From assembly GCA_938002815.1 (NCBI GenBank), contig CALKZT010000096.1, forward strand, positions 1-40,602: a stretch of 40,602 nt of DNA. Direction: 5' to 3'. The notes beneath the pieces were generated by a model, which had not been told where the DNA came from, made no database searches, and saw only the letters and a program-made list of their open reading frames with translations. This document shows, in pieces, positions 1 to 9,646 of this stretch (its first letter is position 1; each line of letters begins with the position of its first letter). The stretch is from an uncultured bacterium (lineage in GTDB: Bacteria; Desulfobacterota; DSM-4660; Desulfatiglandales; CALKZT01). The position numbers were made by a program, and so were the translations under genes.

Positions 1-706
1 CCTTCGACATATTTCCATAGATTCCAGCTATTATCAACATGACAAATGAAATAGCATGTGAACCCATTGCAATATATAGGGAATTTTTGAGGCCGAATCT
101 CCCTGCTATGGAAAATAGATTATGAGTTCTATCAAATTCCATATCCTGACATGCGTAGATAATATCGAATCCTGAGACCCAAAAGATTACAAATAGAGAC
201 AAAAATACTACATCTGCTGATATACTGGGCCTCACCCCTATGTAGCCAGCCAGAGGAGAAAGCCCAAGGCAGAGTCCTAAGATATAGTGGCTGAGGTAAG
301 TAAATCTCTTGGTGAAAGAATAGCCCATGAGCAAGATATAGGCAAAGGGTGAAAGTTTAAGGCACAAAGGATTCAACTTATAGGCGGAAAAGAAAAAGAG
401 AACGGAGGTGATCAGAAAGAAGAGATATGCGGTAGGAAGGCCCAACTTACCTGAGGCCAGCTCCCTATGCACTGTCCTGGGATTTAGGCGGTCTATGTGT
501 CTATCCACTATCCTGTTGAAGGTCATGGCAGCTGCCCTCAAGGATGCAAATCCTAAGGCTATGAGGGATACTGTGGTGATATCAGGGAGCCTCCTTTGGG
601 CCAGGAGCATGCCTGAAAAGGCCATCGGGAGGCCGAAGAGGGTATGCTCCACCTTTATCATGTTCAGTATGTGCAGGATATTCTTAAGGGCCTTGGGAGC
701 CTCCAT
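1..706 (-). CDS. UbiA-family prenyltransferase (MqnP-like, menaquinone pathway), 3' end truncated by window edge
   Basis: Reverse-strand translation from ATG at 706: MEAPKALKNILHILNMIKVEHTLFGLPMAFSGMLLAQRR..., then NPRTVHRELASGKLGLPTAY (UbiA motif) and GFDIIYACQDMEFDR; open to base 1. Confidence 0.85.
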   Translation of the reverse strand, partial: MEAPKALKNILHILNMIKVEHTLFGLPMAFSGMLLAQRRLPDITTVSLIALGFASLRAAAMTFNRIVDRHIDRLNPRTVHRELASGKLGLPTAYLFFLITSVLFFFSAYKLNPLCLKLSPFAYILLMGYSFTKRFTYLSHYILGLCLGLSPLAGYIGVRPSISADVVFLSLFVIFWVSGFDIIYACQDMEFDRTHNLFSIAGRFGLKNSLYIAMGSHAISFVMLIIAGIYGNMSK

Positions 707-2156
707 GGGAACTGGGACCCACAATCAGGTATTTTAGCAAGGGCTCCACCTTTTTTAGTACCTCAGGGTTTGGTCTAAGTTCCTCAGGCCAAGGATATCT
801 TTTTGCCTCTCCCGGCCATTTTTTGGTGGCATCTATTCCCATCTTGCCCCCATAGCCTTCTATATCAGAGGCATGGTCCAGGACATCTAAAGGGCCTTTG
901 GTGATTATTACATCCCTTTGAGGATCCACATTGGCTCCTATATAGAAGAGGACCTGAGCTATGTCCTGGACATCCACCTCCCTGTCAAAGACAAATATGA
1001 ATTTGCTGAACATAAGCTGACCCAGTCCCCACAGGGCATGCATCACCTTTTGGGCATGGCCAGGGTATCTCTTATCTATGGAGACAAAGAGGAGGTTGTG
1101 GAAGACCCCTTCAGGGGGTAAGTTTATGTCCACTATCTCAGGGAGCTGTCTCTTTATAACGGGCAAAAATAGCCTTTCTGTAAGCTTGCCAAGGTAGGTA
1201 TCTTCCATCTTGGGGTGGCCCACCACTATGGCATGATATATGGGGGATCTGCGCATGGTGACGGTCTTCACATGGAAGATGGGATACATAGATGGTGGGG
1301 TATAAAATCCTGTGTGGTCCCCAAAGGGCCCCTCTAATCCGGATTCTTCCAGGCTCACATAGCCTTCCAGGACTATTTCGCTCTTGGCAGGTACCTCTAA
1401 ATCAGAGGAGATGCACCTTGTGAGCTCTAAAGGGCTACCTTTTAGAAGGCCTGCCAGCATAAATTCATCCATGCCCTCCAAGAGTGGGGCTGTAGCAGAA
1501 TAGCATGTTATGGGGTCAACACCTATGGCCACTGCCACCTCCAAATTCTGACCCAGCTCCTTTGCCCTCCCAAAATTATAGGCACCGCCTTTGTGGGGGT
1601 GCCAGTGCATAAAGGTCTTATCTCTCTCTATTACCTGCATCCTGTACATGCCCACATTTCGTCTCTTGGTTTTAGGATCCTTTGAGATGACCAATGGTGC
1701 TGTTATAAAGGGACCCCCATCCTTTTCCCAGCACCTAAGTATCGGAAGGTCAAAGAGATCCACCTCTCTTATGACCACCTCCTGACATGGGCCATCCTTT
1801 GAGGTCTTTGGAAAGAGGTTTTTCATGCGCAAGAGCCCCTTTAGGGCCTTTAATTTTTGGCCAATGCCCTTTGGAATCTCCCCGGTCAAGAAATACTCTA
1901 ATTTGGAGCCTATCTGACGATAGTCTTCCACACCAAAGATCATGTTCAACCTCTTTTCTGAGCCAAAGAGGTTAGTAAGGACAGGGATATTCTTCCCTTT
2001 GGGTCTTTCAAAGAGGAGTGCAGGCCCGCCCCTTTTTGAGAGCTCATAGGTTAGGGTGGAGATCTCCAAATCTGGGGAGACTTCCTCCTTTATCCTGATT
2101 AGCTCACCTGCCTTCTCTAACCCTAATATGGCTTCCCTTAGGTCTTCATAGGGCAT
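684..2156 (-). CDS. UbiD-family decarboxylase (MqnL-like)
   Basis: 490 aa ORF; UbiD-type sequence (EGPFGDHTGFYTPPSMYPIFHVKTVTMRRSPIYHAIVVGHPKMED); overlaps the ubiA start. Confidence 0.9.
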   Translation of the reverse strand: MPYEDLREAILGLEKAGELIRIKEEVSPDLEISTLTYELSKRGGPALLFERPKGKNIPVLTNLFGSEKRLNMIFGVEDYRQIGSKLEYFLTGEIPKGIGQKLKALKGLLRMKNLFPKTSKDGPCQEVVIREVDLFDLPILRCWEKDGGPFITAPLVISKDPKTKRRNVGMYRMQVIERDKTFMHWHPHKGGAYNFGRAKELGQNLEVAVAIGVDPITCYSATAPLLEGMDEFMLAGLLKGSPLELTRCISSDLEVPAKSEIVLEGYVSLEESGLEGPFGDHTGFYTPPSMYPIFHVKTVTMRRSPIYHAIVVGHPKMEDTYLGKLTERLFLPVIKRQLPEIVDINLPPEGVFHNLLFVSIDKRYPGHAQKVMHALWGLGQLMFSKFIFVFDREVDVQDIAQVLFYIGANVDPQRDVIITKGPLDVLDHASDIEGYGGKMGIDATKKWPGEAKRYPWPEELRPNPEVLKKVEPLLKYLIVGPSSHGGSQGP

Positions 2157-3342
2157 CTTGGGCTCCTAACCACTTTATGGTCTTGTGAGAGGCCCCAAAT
2201 ATGGCCGAGGCCAAAGGGTCAGCGGAGGCGATTTGGCAGTCTAAATAGAGGAGGGAGGAGAGGCTGCTTCCCAAAAGGGTGTAACCTTCAAGCCCAAGGG
2301 CCTTGGCGGCATTTGTTGTGGCCATACTGAATACATCTCCGGGAGAGAGATAGGGGTAGTGTGAGAGGAGATACCTCATCTCATCCCAGACCGAAAGGGA
2401 TGGGGCGCTTGCAAGGGAATCTGTTCCAAGACAGATGGGGATCCCTCTTTTCAGAAATTCCCTTATTTCTATCACTATTCCATGGAGCCTGAGGCTAGAT
2501 CTGGGGCAGAGGCATACAAAGCATCCTCTCTCCCTTATGAGATCAAGCTCCCCTTCCTCCAGGTGATGGCAGTGGACCAAGATGGTATTGGGAGACAATA
2601 GCCCCACCTCTTTAAGCCTTTGGACCGAAGAGCCTCCAAAGGGTCCTAAGAGATCCAGGGCATGGCCCCTTTCGGCCATGAGATCTGCCCAGGGCCCTTT
2701 TCCCTCTCTGAGGAACTCCAATTCCAGCTCTGACTCGGCCAGATGGATGGTATATAGGGTCTTTCTTCCCTTGAGGGATTCTAATATGTGGCTCATGGTG
2801 ATGGGGGGGACGGTATGGGGTCCGTGAAAGGAAATTCCCTTCCCACCCTTTGCGATGAATCTTAGGGCCGGGCCAGGTGGTATTCTCCCTATGATCTCTA
2901 AGAAGGGAAGCCTTACATTGGGCCAGGGACCTTTCTCTTCCCTTATTAGCGGGCCCTCAAGGTAGTCTCGAGTATCTTGGTCAAGGAGCATGGGCTCTAT
3001 GTCAAGGAGGATGTAGGTGCCAGATTCATGGGACTCCTTCATGCCCCTATGGATCCCTCGCAAGATATCCTCCCTTGAGAGGGTGCCCCTATATTGGATC
3101 ACATCCCTTGTCCAGGATAGAAAGTCTCCTTGGGTTTCTCTCAACCGGTGTCCTTCACTCAGCCAAAGATGCGTATGACAGTTTATGAGGCCAAGGCATA
3201 TGGCCCCTGGCCCCATATCTTTGTAACTTAAAAAAGGTCTCCGCTTTTCTATTTTTACTACCCTTCTGTGCTGGACCTGTAAGGAGTAATCAGATAGTAG
3301 CTTTCCACCTGGTGCTATAAGCCACTTTGCCTCAAGGAGCAT
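2146..3342 (-). CDS. Amidohydrolase, probable 6-aminodeoxyfutalosine deaminase
   Basis: 398 aa; metal-binding motifs NCHTHLW, IHLAESELE, VHCHHL, CLGTDSLAS; located between mqnC and ubiD. Confidence 0.75.
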   Translation of the reverse strand: MLLEAKWLIAPGGKLLSDYSLQVQHRRVVKIEKRRPFLSYKDMGPGAICLGLINCHTHLWLSEGHRLRETQGDFLSWTRDVIQYRGTLSREDILRGIHRGMKESHESGTYILLDIEPMLLDQDTRDYLEGPLIREEKGPWPNVRLPFLEIIGRIPPGPALRFIAKGGKGISFHGPHTVPPITMSHILESLKGRKTLYTIHLAESELELEFLREGKGPWADLMAERGHALDLLGPFGGSSVQRLKEVGLLSPNTILVHCHHLEEGELDLIRERGCFVCLCPRSSLRLHGIVIEIREFLKRGIPICLGTDSLASAPSLSVWDEMRYLLSHYPYLSPGDVFSMATTNAAKALGLEGYTLLGSSLSSLLYLDCQIASADPLASAIFGASHKTIKWLGAQDAL

Positions 3343-3344
3343 GA

Positions 3345-4373
3345 CTAATTTAGGATCCTATAAAAGACATCTCTCTTTTTGGGGAGAAAGCCGGCCCTGG
3401 TTATAATTTCCCTTATGGCCCATTCATCGAGCATATGGGTTGTGCCCGCAGAAGAGACCACATTCTCTTCCATCATGGTGGAACCCATATCGTCTGCACC
3501 ATAAAAGAGGGCTATCTGTGCCACATCCTTGCCTTGGGTGACCCAAGATGCCTGGATGTGCGAGATGTTATCCAAAAAAATCCTGGAGATTGCTAGGACC
3601 CTCAGATACTCTGCAGGGTAATTCACCTTTTGGGGGAGCCCATTGGGCCAAGGCTGATAGGGCCAGCATATAAAGGCAGTAAAACCGCCTGTTCTGTCCT
3701 GTAGATCCCTTATGAGCTTTAGGTGGACGATCCTTTCTACCCAGGATTCCATATGGCCAAACATCATGGTGACCGTGCTCTTGAGCCCGATCCTGTGTGC
3801 CTTTTCCATTACTGTCAGATATTCTTTTGTGCTCGCCTTTTTGGGGGAGAGGGCCTTTCTCACCCTGTCAGAGAGTATCTCAGCACCTCCTCCCGGGACC
3901 GATCCAAGACCAGCATCCTTCAAGGCCTCAAGGATATATTCTATGGGCCTTTTGTAAAGTTGGGAAAAGAACAATATCTCTGGAGGGGAGTACCCATGCA
4001 CACCCAGGCCACTTTCCCTGATGGTCCTCACCATGTTCAAGTGGTAGGAGAATGGAAGATGGGGGTTTAGGCCGCCCTGGAGGAGTATGTGGGTACCACC
4101 CCTCTTTTTTGTGGCCCGTAATTTTTCAAGGAGGGTCTCTTGATCTAAGACATAGGCATCCGGGGCCTCTCTCTCCCTTGAGAAGGCGCAATACCTGCAC
4201 TGGGAAATGCATATGTTTGTGTAGTTTATGTTTCTATCCACTGCATAGGTGACTATGTGAGGATCGTTTAGACGCATCCTGATCTCCTCTGCCAGGGCCC
4301 CCAAGGAAAAGAGGTCATACTTTAGGGCAAGCCTTAAGGCCTCTTTTACTCCCATTCTCTTATCCCATTTCAT
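3345..4373 (-). CDS. mqnC: Cyclic dehypoxanthinyl futalosine synthase (radical SAM)
   Basis: NINYTNICISQCRYCAFSR (CxxxCxxC), ILLQGGLNPHLPFSYH, VHGYSPPEI; ORF open to 4400, start taken at MKWDKRM. Confidence 0.88.
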   Translation of the reverse strand: MKWDKRMGVKEALRLALKYDLFSLGALAEEIRMRLNDPHIVTYAVDRNINYTNICISQCRYCAFSREREAPDAYVLDQETLLEKLRATKKRGGTHILLQGGLNPHLPFSYHLNMVRTIRESGLGVHGYSPPEILFFSQLYKRPIEYILEALKDAGLGSVPGGGAEILSDRVRKALSPKKASTKEYLTVMEKAHRIGLKSTVTMMFGHMESWVERIVHLKLIRDLQDRTGGFTAFICWPYQPWPNGLPQKVNYPAEYLRVLAISRIFLDNISHIQASWVTQGKDVAQIALFYGADDMGSTMMEENVVSSAGTTHMLDEWAIREIITRAGFLPKKRDVFYRILN

Positions 4374-5439
4374 CCTTTCCCCCCATGCGATAGAGCACAT
4401 CCCTCCTAAGGGGTATAAACCCAGTTTCGGTTATGAGATCCAAAAGGGTCCTTTGGTCCATAAAGAGGCTTTCTGTGCCACCTGCCTCTTTGCCTATCTT
4501 TTCGCCTAAGACAGTACCTTCCAGGTCGTCTGCTCCATACAGGAGGGCCAAAGAGGCAAGTTTTATCCCCATCATGACCCAATAGGCCTTTATATGGGGA
4601 AAGTTATGGAGGACAAGCCTTGAGATGGCCACTGTCTTTAGGATATCTACTCCATCTGGTCCACCAAGGTGCCCAAGAGCTGTATTTTTGGGGAGAAAGG
4701 GTAAGGGCACAAAGGCCATAAATCCCCCGGTCTCTTCCTGCAACTCCCTCAGTCTTAAGAGGTGCTCTACCCTATCTTCCAAGCCCTCTATGTGTCCAAA
4801 GAGCATGGTGGCGTTAGATACAATTCCCAAGGTATGGGCCTTTTTGTGTATCTGGAGCCATAGCTCAGATGAGATCTTTTGGGGGCAGATCCTCTCCCGG
4901 ATCTGGTCCTTTAGTATCTCGGCTCCTCCGCCGGCAAGGGCATCCAGGCCTGCCTCCTTCAGGGCAATGAGCACCTCCTCGATGGAGAGTTTATCCACCT
5001 TTGAGATATGTGCCACCTCCACAGCAGTTAGCCCCTTTACACCCACGTGCGGGAACTCTCTTTTTATGAGGCTTATGGCCTCCATATAGTATTTTAGGCC
5101 CAAATGGGGATGACAGGCCCCCACAAGATGGACCTCATCTATCTGGGGGGTCCTCTTTAGCTCCTCTATTATCTCATCTGGGTCCAAGAGGTAGCTTTCC
5201 CTATTTCCCTCTCTTTTGGAGAAGGCACAGAAAAGGCAGCTATTGGTACAGATATTTGTGTAGTTGAGGTGCCTGTTTAAGGCGTAATAGACATTCTTGC
5301 CACTCTTCTCTGTCCTGACCCTATGGGCAAGCCTCCCTATGCGGTTTAGGTCCTTGGAACCATAAAGCCTTAGAATCTCCTCTCTCTCTAAAGGGGCCCC
5401 TTTTTCCAGAGAGGCCTCTATCTTTTCGAAGATATCCAT
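4360..5439 (-). CDS. mqnE: Aminofutalosine synthase (radical SAM)
   Basis: NRHLNYTNICTNSCLFCAFSKREG, VGACHPHLGLKYY, LAGGGAEIL; adjacent to and overlapping mqnC. Confidence 0.88.
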   Translation of the reverse strand: MDIFEKIEASLEKGAPLEREEILRLYGSKDLNRIGRLAHRVRTEKSGKNVYYALNRHLNYTNICTNSCLFCAFSKREGNRESYLLDPDEIIEELKRTPQIDEVHLVGACHPHLGLKYYMEAISLIKREFPHVGVKGLTAVEVAHISKVDKLSIEEVLIALKEAGLDALAGGGAEILKDQIRERICPQKISSELWLQIHKKAHTLGIVSNATMLFGHIEGLEDRVEHLLRLRELQEETGGFMAFVPLPFLPKNTALGHLGGPDGVDILKTVAISRLVLHNFPHIKAYWVMMGIKLASLALLYGADDLEGTVLGEKIGKEAGGTESLFMDQRTLLDLITETGFIPLRRDVLYRMGGKDEMG

Positions 5440-5502
5440 GGCATGCTCCTAAATAATTCCAAAAATATTGTTGACATCCTGTGACCCTTTAGTCAATCCT
5501 AA

Positions 5503-6552
5503 ATGAAGCTTTCTATAAAAAAACTCCTAATGGGGTCCGGAGGTAAATCCATGGGTATAATATGGGTCCTTTTCACCCTTTTGGCCCTCATCTTAGTCCC
5601 CTGTGGGGATTTAGGGGCTCAAAAGGTTGTGAAGGTGGGTATGTTGAAGCTGGTGAGTTCTGCACCCCTTTTTATCGGGATGGACAAGGGCTTCTTTGAA
5701 GAGGAAGGGATAAAGTGCGAGGCAGTCTATTTTAATTCTGCTCAGCCTATTTCCACTGCACTGGCCTCAAAGGATGTGGACGTGGCAGCCACTGGTCTTA
5801 CCGCAGGTCTTTATAACCTCATAGGCTCAGGAATGGATATGAAGATAGTGGCAGATAAAGGGAGAGAAAAAAAGGGCTTTAAACTGACCGCCATCATGAT
5901 TTCCAACAAGGAGTACGAAAAGGGTACCAGGAAATTGTCAGACCTGAAGGGCAAAAAGATCGGCGTAACCCAGGTGGGCTCCACATTTCACTATATATTA
6001 GGGAGGCTCTTAGAAGAGGAAGGACTCTCCCTAAAGGATGTGGAGGTGGTCCCCATGGGGGGTCTCAAAAACATTGCCGATGCCCTCAGTACTGATGGGA
6101 TCCAAGGGGGTTTTGTGGTACAGCCCCATGTGAGTCTCCTGGAAGAAAAAGGCCTTGGAAAGGTCCTTTTGTGGGTATCAGACAAGATGGACTACCAGAT
6201 TGCCGCGATAGTATACGGGGAGAGGATGTTTAAGGAAAGAGATGTTGGGTCTGCCTTTATGAGGGCCTATAGAAAATCCACAGACTACTATTATAAGAAG
6301 GGCCTCTTGGCCATGAAGGAAAGTAGAGCTTCAGAGGCAGATGAGGTCTTGGGCATTATCTCTAAGTATACGGAGGTGGAAAAAGGGTTTGTGGCAAAGG
6401 GGCTCAACTATAACGACCCGGAGGGTAGACTGGATCTAAAGGATATCCAGAGACAGTTAGAGTGGCTATCCAAGGAGGGGCTTCTAAAAAAGAGGCTTAC
6501 TCCAGGTGAGGTGGTGGACGAATCCTTTTTGAACCAGATCTTGAAGAATTAG
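5503..6552 (+). CDS. ABC transporter substrate-binding protein (NMT1/SsuA-like)
   Basis: Signal peptide; APLFIGMDKGFFEEEGI, VDVAATGLTAGLYNLI, LKGKKIGVTQVGSTFHYIL; exact start uncertain (ATG at 5503, 5530 or 5551). Confidence 0.85.
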   Translation: MKLSIKKLLMGSGGKSMGIIWVLFTLLALILVPCGDLGAQKVVKVGMLKLVSSAPLFIGMDKGFFEEEGIKCEAVYFNSAQPISTALASKDVDVAATGLTAGLYNLIGSGMDMKIVADKGREKKGFKLTAIMISNKEYEKGTRKLSDLKGKKIGVTQVGSTFHYILGRLLEEEGLSLKDVEVVPMGGLKNIADALSTDGIQGGFVVQPHVSLLEEKGLGKVLLWVSDKMDYQIAAIVYGERMFKERDVGSAFMRAYRKSTDYYYKKGLLAMKESRASEADEVLGIISKYTEVEKGFVAKGLNYNDPEGRLDLKDIQRQLEWLSKEGLLKKRLTPGEVVDESFLNQILKN

Positions 6553-6555
6553 GCC

Positions 6556-7299
6556 ATGAAGCTCGTAGTAGAAGGGCTTTGTAAGTCCTATCAGAGGGAT
6601 GGGACAAAAGTCCTTGTGTTGGAAGGACTCAGCTTTGAGGTGAATCAAGGGGAATTTGTCTCAATAGTTGGGCCTTCTGGATGTGGTAAGAGCACATTAC
6701 TCAAATGCATTGCAGGTCTTGAAGGGTCAGATGAGGGCCTTGTCTCTTACCAGGGGAACGGGGATTCCCAAAGACCTCTTTGTTCCATTGTCTTTCAGGA
6801 GCTGGCCCTCTTTCCTTGGCGGAGTGCCCTAAAAAACATAACCTTTGGTCTGGAGGAGCTCCGAATCCCAAAGAGGGAAAGGGAAAGAATTGGAAGGAAA
6901 TATTTGGAGATGATGAGGTTAGGGGGCTTTGAATCCTTTAGACCAAAGGAGCTTTCAGGGGGCATGAAACAGAGGGTGGCCATAGCAAGGGCCATGGCAG
7001 TGGAACCCTACCTGTTAGTGATGGATGAGCCTATGGCCTCTTTAGATGCCATCACAGCCCAAAGGCTCCAAATGGACCTCATGGAGATTATCTCCCAAAA
7101 GGGTCAAAGTGTCCTGTATGTGACCCATAACATCCCTGAGGCAGTATTCCTATCAGACAGGGTCATTGTGCTCACCGAGAGGCCGGGCAGGATAAAAGAG
7201 GAGGTGAGGATCGAAGAGAGTCGGCCAAGGGATCTGGCATTTAAGCTCTCTTCTAAGTTTGTGGGCTATCTGGAGAGGCTATGGAAGCTACTCTCCTAA
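6556..7299 (+). CDS. ABC transporter ATP-binding protein (SsuB/TauB-like)
   Basis: Walker A GPSGCGKST, signature LSGGMKQR, Walker B YLLVMDEP, H-loop VTHNIPEA. Confidence 0.93.
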   Translation: MKLVVEGLCKSYQRDGTKVLVLEGLSFEVNQGEFVSIVGPSGCGKSTLLKCIAGLEGSDEGLVSYQGNGDSQRPLCSIVFQELALFPWRSALKNITFGLEELRIPKRERERIGRKYLEMMRLGGFESFRPKELSGGMKQRVAIARAMAVEPYLLVMDEPMASLDAITAQRLQMDLMEIISQKGQSVLYVTHNIPEAVFLSDRVIVLTERPGRIKEEVRIEESRPRDLAFKLSSKFVGYLERLWKLLS

Positions 7300-8048
7300 A
7301 AGGGATCTTTGGTTCCAGGAAGGCCGTTTCTGCTCTGAGTCTCTTGGCGTTCCTATCCCTCTGGGAGGTGGGGTCCAAGACCGGCATCCTCTCCCCTGTA
7401 TTTTTGCCCGCCCCATCCGGGGTTATTCTTGTATTGCTGGATATGATAAGCTCAGGGGAGCTTTGGCCACATCTCTTCCTTTCCCTAAAGAGGATCTTTT
7501 GGGGCATGCTAATAGGAGTGGGCCTTGGATGGATTGTGGGGATGGCCACAGGGCTTTCCCCTGTGATAGGGGCAGTTCTAAACCCCATATTGGCCTGCCT
7601 CTATCCCATTCCAAAGGTAGCCATCCTCCCCCTGTTGATACTCTATTTGGGGATAGGTGAGGCCTCTAAGGTGGGAGTGATCTCCATAGGGGTCTTTTTC
7701 CCAGTCTTTATCAACACCAGGTCAGGCGTCAAGGGTGTGGACAGTATTTGGATCCTGGCTGCCAGATCTTTAGGGGCTTCCACCATGAGCATATGGTTTA
7801 AGGTGGTGCTTCCTGCCTCCCTATCATATTTCCTGAGCGGGGTAAGACTTGGCTCAGGGATTGCGCTACTACTTCTGGTGACATCTGAGATGATAGGTGC
7901 AAACTCAGGTATAGGGTATCTGATCCTCAGCTCAGCAGACCTGATGCTCACAGATAGGTTATTGGCAGGTATCCTGATAACTTCACTTTTGGGGCTTTTG
8001 TTCTCCTATACCCTTGACCTCTTGGAAAAAAGGCTTCCCTTCAATTGA
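7281..8048 (+). CDS. ABC transporter permease (SsuC/TauC-like)
   Basis: 255 aa multi-TM protein; overlaps ATPase gene; hydrophobic pattern and ARSLGASTMSIWFKVVLPASLSYFLSGVRLGSG (EAA loop). Confidence 0.9.
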   Translation: MEATLLKGIFGSRKAVSALSLLAFLSLWEVGSKTGILSPVFLPAPSGVILVLLDMISSGELWPHLFLSLKRIFWGMLIGVGLGWIVGMATGLSPVIGAVLNPILACLYPIPKVAILPLLILYLGIGEASKVGVISIGVFFPVFINTRSGVKGVDSIWILAARSLGASTMSIWFKVVLPASLSYFLSGVRLGSGIALLLLVTSEMIGANSGIGYLILSSADLMLTDRLLAGILITSLLGLLFSYTLDLLEKRLPFN

Positions 8049-9627
8049 CCCTTGTGGGGACGTGTTCCTTCAAAAACTCCTTTATCTCCTGGATTGTGAC
8101 CTCTTTTCTGTGAAAGATGCCTGCGGCCAAAGCTGCCTCTGCATCTGTCCTTTGAAAGACCTCGAGGAAGTGCTCTTTTTTACCTGCTCCGCTTGAGGCT
8201 ATGATAGGAATTGAGACACTCTCTGAGACAGCCCGGATCAACTCCAGATCAAATCCCCGATTTGTACCATCCCTATCTATGCAATTTAAGAGTATTTCTC
8301 CTGCCCCCAGATCCTCACAGACCTCTGCAAGGGTAATGGCATCCAAGTCCCTGCCTTCTCTGCCACCCTTTACTGTACACTGATACCAGCAATATCTCTC
8401 CCCATTGGGCCCCAATTCCTCTGTTTTGATGACCCTGTGTCTTACCCCCTTTGGGGAATCCACATATACCCTCTTTGGATCAATGGAGATCACCACTGCC
8501 TGACTACCATATACCCTTGCTATCTCCTCTATGGAGCTCTTGCCTGAAGGGCCATTTTGAAGCACCATTTCTGCAATCAATACCGCATCACTACCTATGG
8601 AGATCTTGTCAGCCCCTGATCTGAAATACTCGTGGGCCACATCCAGGGCAGTATAATACCGCCCGTCTTTATCCATATAGGGCCTGATACCCCCTCCTAC
8701 GGTAAGGGGAACGAATACGTTTTTGGAGGTCTCCTTTAAGACCTGAAGCATTGGCATATCCAAGAGGGGAAATTCCCTAAAGCCTGTGATATTCAAAAAG
8801 GTGATCTCATCTGCGCCATCCTCAAAATATCCCCTTGCCATCTCCACAGGCCTGCCCAAGTCCCTTACCTTTCTTTCCCTCTTGTCCCTCACGTCGTATT
8901 GATCGCCCTTGGTTACCACAAGCCGGCCTTCATCGTCAGTTCTCACATCTAAGCAGGCTATGATCCTTTTGGTGAGCTGTGTCCTCTTGGGTACATGCCT
9001 TGGCATCACCTCCCTGTTTCCCCCTTTTAGGAAGTTCTTTAACAGCAAAAGCCCGGCCTTTCCGCTCTTCTCCGGGTGGAATTGGGTTCCGATTACATTC
9101 CCCACCTGGATTGCACTTACAAAATCCTCACCATAATCTGTCTTTGTTAAGATCATCTCCTTATCTTCCGGGTCTACAAAATAGCTGTGGACAAAGTAGA
9201 AGTGCTCTTCACCAGAGAGCCCTTCAAATAGGGGGGAGGGCTTCATGGCCTTTATCCCGTTCCAGCCTATGTGTGGGACAGAAAGATTACCCTTGAATCT
9301 TCTCACATATCCCCTAAAGATACCAAGGCCCTTCTCCTGAGGGCTTTCTTCGCTACCTTCAAAAAGTACCTGTAGGCCTAAACAGATACCCCAAAAGGGC
9401 CTGTTTGCGAGGATGTAACGGCTCAATTCCTCCAAAACCCCCATCCTCTTTAGGGCCTTTATAATCTCCCCAAAGGAGCCTACACCTGGGAAGATGAGTT
9501 TTTCTGCCCTCTCTATGTCAGAGGGGCCTAAGACAAAGCTCACTTCCTCCCCAAGGCTTTTGATGGCATTTACCACGCTCCTCACATTCCCGGCGCCATA
9601 GTCCAATACGGTTACCATATTTTTCAT
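8041..9627 (-). CDS. hisHF: Imidazole glycerol phosphate synthase, fused HisH (amidotransferase) and HisF (cyclase)
   Basis: Single 528 aa ORF: N-term VLDYGAGNVRSV, GICLGLQVLFEG, TQFHPEKSGKAGL; C-term KRIIACLDVR, FLNITGF, VPLTVGGGI, EILLNCIDRDGTNRGFDLELI. Confidence 0.95.
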   Translation of the reverse strand: MKNMVTVLDYGAGNVRSVVNAIKSLGEEVSFVLGPSDIERAEKLIFPGVGSFGEIIKALKRMGVLEELSRYILANRPFWGICLGLQVLFEGSEESPQEKGLGIFRGYVRRFKGNLSVPHIGWNGIKAMKPSPLFEGLSGEEHFYFVHSYFVDPEDKEMILTKTDYGEDFVSAIQVGNVIGTQFHPEKSGKAGLLLLKNFLKGGNREVMPRHVPKRTQLTKRIIACLDVRTDDEGRLVVTKGDQYDVRDKRERKVRDLGRPVEMARGYFEDGADEITFLNITGFREFPLLDMPMLQVLKETSKNVFVPLTVGGGIRPYMDKDGRYYTALDVAHEYFRSGADKISIGSDAVLIAEMVLQNGPSGKSSIEEIARVYGSQAVVISIDPKRVYVDSPKGVRHRVIKTEELGPNGERYCWYQCTVKGGREGRDLDAITLAEVCEDLGAGEILLNCIDRDGTNRGFDLELIRAVSESVSIPIIASSGAGKKEHFLEVFQRTDAEAALAAGIFHRKEVTIQEIKEFLKEHVPTRVN

Positions 9628-9646
9628 GCTCCTTCTTTTGGCTTAG

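Noticed and set aside
408-737. Plus-strand 109-aa ORF at the left end
   Set aside because: Antisense to the well-supported UbiA coding frame; no recognisable protein features.
4625-5089. 154-aa plus-strand ORF
   Set aside because: Shadow ORF antisense to mqnE; Ser/Pro-rich composition typical of antisense frames.
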